Shown in pieces: positions 33,095-41,274 of a stretch of DNA of 64,000 nucleotides. The notes below the pieces were generated by a model. The model ran no database searches and was not told the DNA's origin. It saw only the letters and a list, made by a program, of their open reading frames with translations. Origin of the DNA: JBDRMN01 sp043812055 (GTDB lineage Bacteria; Patescibacteriota; Gracilibacteria; JAHISY01); NCBI GenBank assembly GCA_043812055.1, contig JBDRMN010000058.1, positions 1-64,000 on the forward strand. The letters run 5' to 3'. Within the stretch, counting starts at the first letter, position 1; each line of letters opens with the position of its first letter. A program made the translations under genes and the position numbers.

Positions 33095-34513
33095 TTGGAT
33101 TGTAAAAATCTCTGGATTTCGATTCTCCGCCGTCTGGAACCGACCATTGCTCGGGCTAAATTTTTGACTTGGTTTCAAAACACCACCATCCTCGACATCG
33201 CGGGAGAGACACTCGTGGTCGGTGCTCCGACTACTTTCGCCCGTGACTGGATTGCCAACAAATACGCTCTCAAAATTCTCCAAGCCGCCGAAGAGGAAAA
33301 TCCTCAGATCAAAGAAGTTGAGTTCGCAGTCGATGCCGCACTCGGTGACGGCATCGACCCTCGCACGATTGATATCAAGGCTGTCTTTGCCAAGCCCGGA
33401 GACAAAAAAATCTACAAAGTTCGCGGTCGCGAGGAAGTTTTCGTCACCAATTCTGGGATCCTCTCCGCCAAGCTCAACCCACGCTACACGCTGGCCAACT
33501 TCGTACCTGGTGAAGAAAACCGCCTCGCTCACGCCGCAGCACTTTCTGTTTCCCGGACTCCCGGGATGACTTACAATCCCCTCGTGATTTACGGCGGAGT
33601 GGGGCTGGGCAAGACCCACCTCCTCTCCGCAATCGGACACGAGGTCCTCGCCAACAACCCCAACAAGGTTATCGCACTCACGACTGCCGAGATTTTTACC
33701 CGTGAGTTTGTCGCTGCTGCCAAGGCATTGCGGGCAGATGAATTCAAAAAGAAGTATCGCGACATCGATGTTTTCCTCTTCGACGACGTCCAATTTCTCG
33801 AAAACCGAGATAAGACTCAGGCTGAACTCTTCAATATCTTCAACGAGCTGCACAATAGCGGCAAACAAATCGTCCTCAGCTCTGACCGCCCTCCCAGTGA
33901 GCTGACCGAAATCATGGACCGTCTGCGTAACCGCCTTACCTGGGGTCTGGTTGCCGAGATCGAGCAGCCCAGCTTCCAGTCCCGTTTGGAAATTCTCAAA
34001 AACAAAACTCAGGAGCGTCGGGTAATCCTCGATCCCGAGCTTCTGGAATTTATCGCGATGAATGTCACTGAATCCGTACGCGAGCTCGAAAGCGCTCTCC
34101 ATTGGTCCATCGCCCAAACCGAGCTCCTCCACACTCAACCAACCATCCGTGAGCTGGGCCGCATGCTTGGGAAAATCAATAAAAAGGAACGCATACTTGG
34201 TCTCCCTGAGTCCGCTACGGAGGTTTCAGTCAGGACTCCTGCTGAATTGGTTGAGCTTGTTTCTAAATACTTTCAATTGCCCGTAGCGGAAATCTGTGGA
34301 GCCTCCCGCAAAAAAGAATTCCGCACCGCCCGTCAGATCGTCATGTATCTTTCCCGCGAAGTGCTCGGTTGTGGCTTGGCCGAAATCGCCCAGAACTTCG
34401 ACCGCGATCACAGCACCGTCCTGCATTCCTGCCGTCGCATCACTGCCGCGCTCCAAAAAGACGAGGCTCTCGTCCGGCATGTGAATGCGGTCAAGAAAGA
34501 GATGGGACTGTAA
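33095..34513 (+). CDS. dnaA: Chromosomal replication initiator DnaA
   Basis: A 472-residue initiator with all four domains: N-terminal domain I (LWISILRRLEPTIARAKFLTWFQ), short linker, AAA+ domain with Walker A GGVGLGKTHLL near 167 and Walker B VFLFDDVQFL near 225, and DNA-binding domain IV with SRKKEFRTARQIVMYL and the signature DRDHSTVLHSCRRI near 435-448. The start is TTG 33095; no ATG precedes the conserved domain I. dnaN is not adjacent, and I could find no cluster of TTATNCACA boxes on either side, so the origin is not placed here. Confidence 0.97.
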   Translation: MDCKNLWISILRRLEPTIARAKFLTWFQNTTILDIAGETLVVGAPTTFARDWIANKYALKILQAAEEENPQIKEVEFAVDAALGDGIDPRTIDIKAVFAKPGDKKIYKVRGREEVFVTNSGILSAKLNPRYTLANFVPGEENRLAHAAALSVSRTPGMTYNPLVIYGGVGLGKTHLLSAIGHEVLANNPNKVIALTTAEIFTREFVAAAKALRADEFKKKYRDIDVFLFDDVQFLENRDKTQAELFNIFNELHNSGKQIVLSSDRPPSELTEIMDRLRNRLTWGLVAEIEQPSFQSRLEILKNKTQERRVILDPELLEFIAMNVTESVRELESALHWSIAQTELLHTQPTIRELGRMLGKINKKERILGLPESATEVSVRTPAELVELVSKYFQLPVAEICGASRKKEFRTARQIVMYLSREVLGCGLAEIAQNFDRDHSTVLHSCRRITAALQKDEALVRHVNAVKKEMGL

Positions 34514-34537
34514 AATACAGTTGCAACTAAAAGCATA

Positions 34538-34567
34538 TTGATAAAGACTTTCGTTCTTGACTATGTA
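34538..34567 (+). promoter_or_regulatory. Promoter candidate for the small gene at 34571
   Basis: TTGATA at 34538-34543 and TATGTA at 34562-34567 with an 18-bp spacer; the ATG follows the -10 box by 3 nt, giving a leaderless layout. Confidence 0.45.
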
Positions 34568-34570
34568 ATT

Positions 34571-34777
34571 ATGAAACCACCAAAAGAAAATATCACTAGA
34601 GCACACAGTTTGATTCCTGAAGATTCTAATCGCCTAGAAGAAATCTTTAAATCTACTCGCAGAGGAGTGCAGCCAGTACTAAATCCAGAGATAAATGGAA
34701 CTGGTGCTGTAGTTGACCGAATCTGGAAGCTTAGAGGGACGGCTAAGAGAAATGGACCAACATTGCTGCCAAAATAA
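34571..34777 (+). CDS. Hypothetical 68-residue protein
   Basis: A small basic, probably soluble protein with no recognised domain. It starts at ATG 34571 directly behind a promoter-like pair of hexamers. It is followed by a 344-bp non-coding spacer. Gene status rests on the promoter and open frame only. Confidence 0.45.
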   Translation: MKPPKENITRAHSLIPEDSNRLEEIFKSTRRGVQPVLNPEINGTGAVVDRIWKLRGTAKRNGPTLLPK

Positions 34778-35121
34778 TAGGATAAATCATTGTTTTTTCT
34801 CCTGCATCCGTTTAAAATCCTCCGGCTATTTAGCTAGGGGTTGTTTCCCTTAAGCACTTGAAGGCTAGTCCCTAGAACCTGGTAGGAATAGTAGAACAAG
34901 AGAATAATAGGATTAAGGATACAGGATTAAGAATTAAGAACCCTTCATTGTCGACGCTCCTCAGAGCAAGTAGCTCAGTTCCGGCGAAAACGAGATAACG
35001 ATTCGCCAACTAACCAATTAACTAAATAACCAAGTAACCGAACATCCGAACCAGGAACTTAAAGACCAAATCCTAACCACTAACTACTAATTACTAACTA
35101 CTCCCTACCCCCTTACCCTAA
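34778..35121 (+). other. Non-coding region before bL25
   Basis: No gene seen. TAAAATCC near 34814 resembles the -10 boxes of the window. About 15-20 bp after it, CTAGGG and CCCTAG (about 34835-34877) could close a stem around an inner TTCCC/GAAGG pairing, which would suit a structured mRNA leader. From 34904 to 35110 the DNA is made of short-word repeats: GGATACAGGATTAAGAATTA, CAACTAACCAATTAACTAAA, CTAACCACTAACTACTAATT. Confidence 0.45.
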
Positions 35122-35874
35122 ATGGTTGCCCCCGTCATCCTCACCGCCACGAAACGCGATCCGAAGGTACGAGCGCGCGATCTCCGCAAAAAACGTCAGA
35201 TTCCTGCGGAGTATTACGGCGCGGGTCAAGAGAACGTCCATCTCGTCCTTGACTACCAGACTTTCCGCAAGATCTATCACGAAGCCGGCGGGAGTTCAAT
35301 TATTGATCTAAACATCAAAGGTGAGGCTGAACCCCACAAGATTCTCATCCACGAGATAAGTCACGATCCAGTCACTGATGAGTTTCAGCACGTAGATCTG
35401 ATGCGGGTGGATATGCAGAAGAAAATCACCACCAATGTGCCGATCCACCTGGAGGGTGAGAGCCTCGCTGTTAAGAATCTCGGCGGCATCCTGACTCAGA
35501 ATAAAAACGATCTCAGTATTCGCTGTCTGCCGGAGAACTTGATCAAAGAAATCACCGTCGACATTGGCAAGCTTGAGGAAATCGGTGATTCGGTCCGAGT
35601 AGCCGATCTGAAGCTTGACGCGGCGAAATACGAGCTTGGTGAAGAAGCTGATGCGATCGTCTGCGCTATCCTCGCTCCAAAAACCGAGGAGGAGATTGAG
35701 GAGGAACTGGCTGAAGACGTGGGTGGAGCGGTTAGCGAAGAAGTGGCGGAAGAGGCTGAGGCGGAGAAAGCCGAAGCTGAGGCCCGCAAGGAAGGCGACG
35801 CCGAGAAAAAGGGTAGCGAGAAGGACGAGAAGAAAGAAACCAAAAAGAAAGAGTCCCCTGGGCATGAGGACTAA
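35122..35874 (+). CDS. rplY: Ribosomal protein bL25, CTC type with acidic/lysine tail
   Basis: A 250-residue 5S-rRNA-binding protein. The L25 beta-barrel (residues ~5-95: RDLRKKRQIPAEYYGAG ... HKILIHEISHDPVTDEFQHVDLMRV) is followed by the CTC second domain (~100-190: VPIHLEGES...GGILTQNKNDLSIRCLPENL). The last ~60 residues are an almost pure Glu/Ala/Lys tail, which is longer than usual and probably disordered. The gene follows a 344-bp non-coding region that may hold a leader. The DUF3048 gene follows after 18 bp. Confidence 0.95.
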   Translation: MVAPVILTATKRDPKVRARDLRKKRQIPAEYYGAGQENVHLVLDYQTFRKIYHEAGGSSIIDLNIKGEAEPHKILIHEISHDPVTDEFQHVDLMRVDMQKKITTNVPIHLEGESLAVKNLGGILTQNKNDLSIRCLPENLIKEITVDIGKLEEIGDSVRVADLKLDAAKYELGEEADAIVCAILAPKTEEEIEEELAEDVGGAVSEEVAEEAEAEKAEAEARKEGDAEKKGSEKDEKKETKKKESPGHED

Positions 35875-35892
35875 TCTCCGCAAACACACAGT

Positions 35893-37017
35893 ATGGATTT
35901 TTCATTTTTTTGGAAACGGAAGGTGCTCTGGCTATCGATCGCCGGTGCGCTTGTTTTTTTAATTTTGTTGATCTTGGGTGGACGGATTTATTTCGAGTAC
36001 CGCGCGAGCCTTGAGCAACCCGCGACGGAAAACGAGAAGGAGATTTGGAAGGCCATCGAGGAGCTAACCACTCCCGAATCCGAGCGGCTGCGTGAGCTCG
36101 ATTCCGAACCGGAAAAAGTCTCCTGGCTCGACGGACAGCCACTCCCGGACGACACCGAACGAAGCGTAGTCTCTGTCGTTGTCGAGAACCATCCCACCTC
36201 CCGGGCTCAGATGCGCGGACTGCATGAAGCCGGTCTCGTGATCGAGGCCCTCACCGAAGGGGGGATCACTCGCTTTCTGGCTGTCTTCGACACTTCCGAG
36301 CGTAAGAAGATCGGCCCGGTTAGATCCGCCCGGCCCTACTTCGTGGATTGGGCCGAGGAACTGGGAGGAGCTTTCGTTCACGCCGGTGGTAGTACCGCGG
36401 CCCTGGAGCAACTGCAGACAAGCAATCTGCTCGATTTCGACGAAGACGGTGAAACCCTTTATCGCGATTTCCGCTACCTCAAACCGCACAACCTGTTTGT
36501 AAATCTCGCGGCGGTACGTGAGTCTCTCGAAAAACTTGAGTGGAACAACAATCTCACGGAGCCCTGGTTTGATTTCTCAGGAGAAATTCCGGCAGCGGCG
36601 AGCTCTGTGAAAGAGTTTTCACTGGATTTCAGCCTGCCCAGCTATTACGTCGATTATGTCTACGATCCAGCAAGTGGTGCTTATCGTCGCTCAATCGGAG
36701 GAGTCGAACATACGTCGAACGGTGATGAAATCCGCCCCCGTAATATCATCGTACAATTTACCGAGTACTGGCCGATTGATGACGTGGGTCGGTTGGACCT
36801 GAGAACGACTGGAGAAGATGTTGCTTGGTATTTTTCCGGCGGCAAGCATTGGCAAGGTACCTGGCGCAAGAGTGGTAGCCGTACTCATTTCTTCGGGCAA
36901 ACCGGTCAACCAGTCAGCCTTCAGCCGGGCCAAAGCTTCATCGAGATTCTCGACAGCTCGACCCGGGTGAAGCTCCCAGAGCCAAAGATAGTCATCGAAC
37001 AAACAACTGAACCATAA
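35893..37017 (+). CDS. DUF3048 (YerB-like) lipobox-less membrane-anchored protein
   Basis: A 374-residue protein with one N-terminal transmembrane helix (~11-31) and an extracytoplasmic DUF3048 domain. Family blocks: VVVENHPTSRAQMRGLHEAGLV, EALTEGGITRFLAVF, KIGPVRSARPYFVDWA and HAGGSTAALEQL, then a C-terminal half with IIVQFTEYWP and a GKHWQGTWRK strand. DUF3048 proteins are mostly firmicute surface proteins (YerB) of unknown function. It probably shares a transcript with bL25. Confidence 0.9.
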   Translation: MDFSFFWKRKVLWLSIAGALVFLILLILGGRIYFEYRASLEQPATENEKEIWKAIEELTTPESERLRELDSEPEKVSWLDGQPLPDDTERSVVSVVVENHPTSRAQMRGLHEAGLVIEALTEGGITRFLAVFDTSERKKIGPVRSARPYFVDWAEELGGAFVHAGGSTAALEQLQTSNLLDFDEDGETLYRDFRYLKPHNLFVNLAAVRESLEKLEWNNNLTEPWFDFSGEIPAAASSVKEFSLDFSLPSYYVDYVYDPASGAYRRSIGGVEHTSNGDEIRPRNIIVQFTEYWPIDDVGRLDLRTTGEDVAWYFSGGKHWQGTWRKSGSRTHFFGQTGQPVSLQPGQSFIEILDSSTRVKLPEPKIVIEQTTEP

Positions 37018-37313
37018 TTTCCAATTTCCAAGCACCAAATTTTAAGTACTGCAGTGTGATCTCGAAGAACGAACCGTGAAGTTTGGAGAGGATGTAATTG
37101 CTTTCTTACGAACGGCAGTGCCAAACTGTCAGGGAGTGCGAAAGGTAAGTTAGTGCTTGGTGTTTATTTAGAAATTGGAATTTGGTAATTGTAAAACTTA
37201 AAACCTAAAAGCAAACCGGTCTTGTTGCCCGATCAAATCTCTAAGTAAACTCACAAAAACATTGCTGTCCTCCGGAGAATTCGTTAATCTTCTCTTCGAA
37301 TTAAACGTTCCCG
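37018..37313. repeat. Fold-back spacer before the AI-2E exporter gene
   Basis: No gene seen in these 296 bp. AATTTCCAATTTCCAAGCAC at 37018-37040 is matched in reverse by GCTTGGTGTTTATTTAGAAA and TTGGAATTTGGTAATT at 37157-37190, so about 170 bp can fold back. The loop contains GGCAGTGCCAAACTGTCAGG-like sequence of unknown meaning. A promoter for the next gene is not obvious. Confidence 0.5.
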
Positions 37314-38519
37314 ATGATTGACAATTTCTCTCACCTTTTTAATAAGGCTCGCCGGATGATTAAGTCCCTCCGGACGGAAGCTGAACATAACCGAGCCGAA
37401 GGCAGCCGCCTACTTGCTTTGGAAAGAAAAATGGCTTCCCACACCGAGAAGAGCGGTGGTCGGGCGGTTGTGGATATTTCGACAGGCTCGGTCACTCGGG
37501 CAACCCTGGCAATTTTGGGCATTATCGCCCTGGCCTGGTTTTTGTTGGAAATTAAAAATGTTTTAGCGCTTTTCTTCATCGCCACCTTCCTGGCCCTCTC
37601 TCTCGATCCTTTCGTCGACAAGATGCAGGAACGGAAAATCCCCCGTGCTGTCGGGATTCTCTTGATCTACACCATCTTTATCGGTATCACCGGAATTGTA
37701 ATTTCTTCTTTTGTTCCGATCCTCGCTACGGAAATCCCGAATCTTGCCAAAGCCGTGCTCGGTTGGGTGGCTGGTTTTGGGATCGATACTTCGATAATCC
37801 AGGAACAGGTCAGCGACCTGCAAAACTACCTTGCTAACCTCCAGAGTAACCTTAGTCGTGAGAATATTGAAGCCGGTTTGGATGTGCTCAGTGTGGTTGG
37901 CCAAAATGCTTTCGCCGTCCTGAAGTCCATCGCTGGCGGAGTCTTTAGCTTCGTCATGGCGCTGGTAATCGCCTTTTTCATGATTATCGATGAAGATGGT
38001 ATCAAGAGCTTCTTGATCGCCCTATTCCCCCGTCGCTACCACCGCTACATCTTCGAGAAGGGTTCAGCTGTCGAAGATAAATTCGGAGCCTGGGTCCGTG
38101 GAATGGTGATCCTAATGATTTCAGTCGGACTCCTCACCTACATCGCTCTCAAAATCGCTGGCGTCAATTACGCCGCCACTTTGGCAATTTTAGCCGGTCT
38201 CACCGAGATTCTCCCCTACGTCGGTCCCCTGATCGCCTTCATTCCCGCGGTAATCCTGGCGCTCAGCCAGGGCGGGCTTGTCTTCGCCTTGATCGTAGCT
38301 GCCATCTACATCGGAATCCAACAGATCGAAGGAAACGTGCTGGTGCCGCTCGTAATGAGAAAGGCTGTCGGACTCTCGCCGGTGATTGTCATGTTTGCCA
38401 TGCTGGTCGGCGCGAGTTTCCCCGAGACAATCAACCCGATCGTGGGTATTATTATCTCAGTGCCGCTGGCTACTGCTATCTCGGTCTTTGTTCGGGACTA
38501 CGTGATTAAGGAGAAGTAG
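37314..38519 (+). CDS. AI-2E/PerM-family transporter
   Basis: A 401-residue membrane protein with a basic N-terminal ~60 residues and about eight hydrophobic segments. The late motif GLTEILPYVGPLIAFIPAVILAL and the IQQIEGNVLVPLVMRKAVGLSP block are hallmarks of the AI-2E family exporter superfamily (TqsA/YdiK/PerM). Substrates range from autoinducer-2 to Na+/H+ exchange, so the substrate here is open. It is flanked on both sides by word-repeat spacers. Confidence 0.92.
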   Translation: MIDNFSHLFNKARRMIKSLRTEAEHNRAEGSRLLALERKMASHTEKSGGRAVVDISTGSVTRATLAILGIIALAWFLLEIKNVLALFFIATFLALSLDPFVDKMQERKIPRAVGILLIYTIFIGITGIVISSFVPILATEIPNLAKAVLGWVAGFGIDTSIIQEQVSDLQNYLANLQSNLSRENIEAGLDVLSVVGQNAFAVLKSIAGGVFSFVMALVIAFFMIIDEDGIKSFLIALFPRRYHRYIFEKGSAVEDKFGAWVRGMVILMISVGLLTYIALKIAGVNYAATLAILAGLTEILPYVGPLIAFIPAVILALSQGGLVFALIVAAIYIGIQQIEGNVLVPLVMRKAVGLSPVIVMFAMLVGASFPETINPIVGIIISVPLATAISVFVRDYVIKEK

Positions 38520-38618
38520 TATTAGTGGATAGTGTTAGTGTTAGTAATTAGTGTTAAGTTTTATTAAGCAGCTCTTTTTCTGTAACCTGTTCCCTGAAAC
38601 CTATAACCTATAAAAAAA
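38520..38618. repeat. Short-word spacer
   Basis: TTAGTGGATAGTGTTAGTGT and neighbours are matched in inverse orientation by 14845-14882 (CACTATCCACTAACACTAAT). The second half, TAACCTGTTCCCTGAAACCT then ATAACCTATAAAA, matches words at 29889-29920. Confidence 0.55.
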
Positions 38619-39248
38619 ATGCTCAACGATGAAATCGCCAAACTCCTCCTTGACAAGGGCGCGGTGAAGATAAATCCCACTGAACCCTTCACCTGGACGA
38701 GCGGGATCAAGTCCCCTATCTACTGCGACAACCGGGCGCTGCTAAGTTTCGTCGACGCTCGCAAGCAGATCCTGGATGGCTACTTGAAAGTAATTGCCGA
38801 AAACAAACTTGAGTTTGATGCCATTGCCGGAGTCGCCACTGGCGCAATTGCCTGGGGAGCACTCGTCGCCGACCGTTTGGAAAAACCGTACTGCTATATC
38901 CGCCCCGAGAAAAAAGAGCACGGGACTGGCAAACAGGTCGAGGGGCTGATCGAAAAAGGCTCGAAGTTGTTGGTAATCGAGGATCTCTTTTCAACGGCCG
39001 GATCGACCGTGAAAGCCGTCGCCGGTGCTAGGTCCGAGCTGGAGGCGGGGATCATCGGCGTAATCGCCATCTCTACTTACGAATTCGAAAAAGCTCAGAC
39101 CCGACTGGAAGAAGCCGGGCTCAAGTGGTGGACCCTCACCAACTTCTCCGCCCTCGTGAGGCAACTCGAGATTCCCGAGGAGCAGAAAAAAACAGTCCTC
39201 GACTTTGCGAACGACCCGACCGGTTGGGCGAAACGTGCTGGCGTCTAA
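38619..39248 (+). CDS. pyrE: Orotate phosphoribosyltransferase
   Basis: A 209-residue enzyme that joins orotate to PRPP to make OMP in pyrimidine synthesis. Typical parts: FTWTSGIKSPIYCDNR near residues 23-38, AGVATGAIAWGALVADRL, YIRPEKKEHGTGKQVEG with the catalytic flexible loop, and the PRPP motif VIEDLFSTAGSTVKAV near 122-137. PRPP would come from prs at 18867. No other pyr gene is adjacent. The uridine kinase gene is convergent 45 bp away, so de novo and salvage functions sit side by side. Confidence 0.95.
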   Translation: MLNDEIAKLLLDKGAVKINPTEPFTWTSGIKSPIYCDNRALLSFVDARKQILDGYLKVIAENKLEFDAIAGVATGAIAWGALVADRLEKPYCYIRPEKKEHGTGKQVEGLIEKGSKLLVIEDLFSTAGSTVKAVAGARSELEAGIIGVIAISTYEFEKAQTRLEEAGLKWWTLTNFSALVRQLEIPEEQKKTVLDFANDPTGWAKRAGV

Positions 39249-39293
39249 CAAGCTCAAATACCTAGAGACCCAAAAAACCTAAGAGCCCAAAGA

Positions 39294-40022
39294 CTAGACC
39301 CTAAACTTCGTCAAAATCTTCTTCGCCCGTGCCAACATTGGTTCCGGTGTGTTCGCATTGTTATGCAAAACAATATCCGCCACATCAGTCAGTGGAGCGA
39401 TGTACTTTTTGTAATTCGGTTTCACGTATTCGAAGTAATACTTGAACTCCCCCTCCAAACCTCCTTCACCAACCGCGCCTCGATTTCCTTTCACGAAGTC
39501 CCGGATAATTCTGCGAGAGAGTCGCACGTCGTCGTCCACGTGAATGAAAACTGAAAGATCAGCGAGTTCCCGAATCTCCGGAACGGCTAAAGTCAAAATC
39601 CCTTCGATAATCACAACTTTCTTTGGCTCGACACGGAGAGTTTTTTCCAAACGATCCTTGGTCTGGAAATCGTAAATTGGCGTATCAACCGCCTCTCCGT
39701 TCTTCAGCTTAATCAGATGTTCAGCCAAAAGTTCATTGTCCAAGCTTTCGGGTGAGTCGTAGTCCACGCGGTAATCCGGATCAAATTTGTCCTTGTCGAT
39801 GTAATACATATCATGGCTCAGCACTTCACAGTCACCGCCGTAAATATTCTCCGCAATGAAGTTGGCGAGTAAGGTCTTGCCGCTGCCACTACCCCCCGTA
39901 ATCACGACAATCCGCGAGCCCTCCCGTCCGTCTTCCTGCGGAAGCTCATGAAACACCCCGGAAGCGGCTGCGGACTTCTTCCGGAATTGCATCTCCGATG
40001 GTTTGGTTTTTGCTATTTTCAT
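39294..40022 (-). CDS. udk: Uridine kinase-like P-loop kinase
   Basis: A 242-residue NTP-dependent kinase of the uridine kinase/phosphoribulokinase family. It has Walker A GGSGSGKT at residues ~43-50, SHDMYYIDKD, a DYDSPESLDNELLAEHLIKL block and IIEGILTLAVPEIRELADLSVFI, all standard for Udk. The N-terminal ~35 residues before the P-loop are an extension. Pyrimidine salvage is the likely role. Confidence 0.9.
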   Translation of the reverse strand: MKIAKTKPSEMQFRKKSAAASGVFHELPQEDGREGSRIVVITGGSGSGKTLLANFIAENIYGGDCEVLSHDMYYIDKDKFDPDYRVDYDSPESLDNELLAEHLIKLKNGEAVDTPIYDFQTKDRLEKTLRVEPKKVVIIEGILTLAVPEIRELADLSVFIHVDDDVRLSRRIIRDFVKGNRGAVGEGGLEGEFKYYFEYVKPNYKKYIAPLTDVADIVLHNNANTPEPMLARAKKILTKFRV

Positions 40023-40047
40023 TTTTATTTTTGAGAAAACCTAGAAC

Positions 40048-40497
40048 CTAGATCGTTACCAAAATTCCCCCCGCCACCACCAGTACCGCTCCGACAATTA
40101 CTTTCACAATCCCAATACCGGTGAGAGTAGCAAACTCTTTGAGGATAATCAGACCCAGGACAGTGGCCACCAGTGTATTCGTATTGAAAAGCGCCACGAA
40201 CTGGCTCGCATTCGCGCCACTACGATACCCCAGCGCGATGCAGACCGACCCCGCGACAAAAAGCAGGGCGGCGAGTAGCGCAAAGCTCCACTCCTTTTTC
40301 GCAAAAAACTGGAAGTTGTCTTTGAAGTAAAGTAGTAGGGCGATATTCACGAGGATCATCACGATCCCGGCCATGATCCCGTAAGCAAATGGCGAAAGCG
40401 TGTGTTCACCCAGGCCCCCCAGCGCAAATTTCTGAGGGATATTGGCCGCCCCGAGCATGAGCGCCGCCCCGATTCCGAAGAGTATCCACGCAGGCAA
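40048..40497 (-). CDS. Half-size EamA/DMT-like membrane protein
   Basis: A 149-residue protein with about five hydrophobic helices, starting ILFGIGAALMLGAANIPQKFAL and ending VIVGAVLVVAGGILVTI. This equals one EamA repeat of a drug/metabolite transporter, so it would need to dimerise. A second short protein of the same superfamily type occurs at 60588-60920. Substrate unknown. The uridine kinase gene follows 25 bp downstream on the same strand. Confidence 0.75.
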   Translation of the reverse strand: MPAWILFGIGAALMLGAANIPQKFALGGLGEHTLSPFAYGIMAGIVMILVNIALLLYFKDNFQFFAKKEWSFALLAALLFVAGSVCIALGYRSGANASQFVALFNTNTLVATVLGLIILKEFATLTGIGIVKVIVGAVLVVAGGILVTI

Positions 40498-40626
40498 ATT
40501 AATTTTAGATTTTAGATTTATGATTTTTTAAGCTTATAAATCCCTTTAATTTTAACAAAAAATTCAATTTTTAGCAAGGATGCCCTCACCCAAAGACTTA
40601 AAGACCCAGAGACCTAAAGACCTAAC

Positions 40627-40830
40627 CTACTTGTTGCGAGCCAACCCCAGAGATCCGGATTTCTCCGCCTTAGTCGCCTGCTTCGTGTGTTTCCGACATT
40701 TCGCACAGAAACGCTTGCGGTTCTCAATCTTCGAATTGTTCGCCTTATTGAGATAAGTCTGACCAGTCTGCACGCCACATTCGCTGCAAATCCAGACTGA
40801 GGCGGTGATTTTAGTTCCTCCACGAGGCAT
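40627..40830 (-). CDS. rpmG: Ribosomal protein bL33
   Basis: A 67-residue zinc-ribbon protein with CSEC (Cys15/Cys18) and CAKC (Cys42/Cys45) and the family end KRFCAKCRKHT. A C-terminal extension of about 18 residues (KQATKAEKSGSLGLARNK) exceeds the usual ~50-residue length. I start at ATG 40830 (MPRGGTKI); longer frames run into repeated CTTACTAACCTTATAAACC spacer words. Confidence 0.88.
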   Translation of the reverse strand: MPRGGTKITASVWICSECGVQTGQTYLNKANNSKIENRKRFCAKCRKHTKQATKAEKSGSLGLARNK

Positions 40831-40978
40831 TGTTACGAATTTTAAATTATAAGTTTTAATTTCCTTATAATCCTTAAGGCTCCTTACTAACGTTACTAAC
40901 CTTATAAACCTTATCAACCTTACTAACCTTCCAACCGGACGCGCAGTTTAAACGAAAAGTCCTTTTTTGGGAAGAAAC

Positions 40979-41007
40979 TTGATTAGAAAGCTGTTTTATG
41001 GTAAAAT
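40979..41007 (+). promoter_or_regulatory. Sigma70-type promoter for the 41022-44112 gene pair
   Basis: TTGATT at 40979-40984 and TAAAAT at 41002-41007 with exactly 17 bp between them; the ATG follows 14 nt after the -10 box. Confidence 0.75.
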
Positions 41008-41021
41008 GAAATGATCTAAAA

Positions 41022-41267
41022 ATGCAAACTGGCTCTACTTATCGAGGGGCCTTCGACACCCTGCGTAGAACGAAACTACGCAGCGAAAAGCTCAAGGTAG
41101 CCCTGAAAAAGATTAAAGAGCAGCTCAAACAAAAGCCCAATCTTCCTAAGCTCAAAAACTTTATCAGAGAACGAGCCCACAAGGCTCAGCTCACGAACCT
41201 CCGCCTCGTCATTAAACTCCGAAAAAAGATGGATGCGGTGAAGCAAAATATTCGTAAAACTGATTAA
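41022..41267 (+). CDS. Hypothetical 81-residue basic helical protein
   Basis: A short, strongly basic protein that looks almost entirely helical (KLKVALKKIKEQLKQKPN; LRLVIKLRKKMDAVKQN). No domain recognised. It lies behind a good promoter and 7 bp before the long gene that follows, so the two are surely co-transcribed and may act together. Confidence 0.65.
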   Translation: MQTGSTYRGAFDTLRRTKLRSEKLKVALKKIKEQLKQKPNLPKLKNFIRERAHKAQLTNLRLVIKLRKKMDAVKQNIRKTD

Positions 41268-41274
41268 AACAAAT

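Noticed and set aside
33056..34138. Long open frame on the minus strand opposite dnaA (360 codons)
   Set aside because: It is a shadow of the dnaA coding frame; the dnaA protein has all domain motifs and the antisense translation has no recognisable features.
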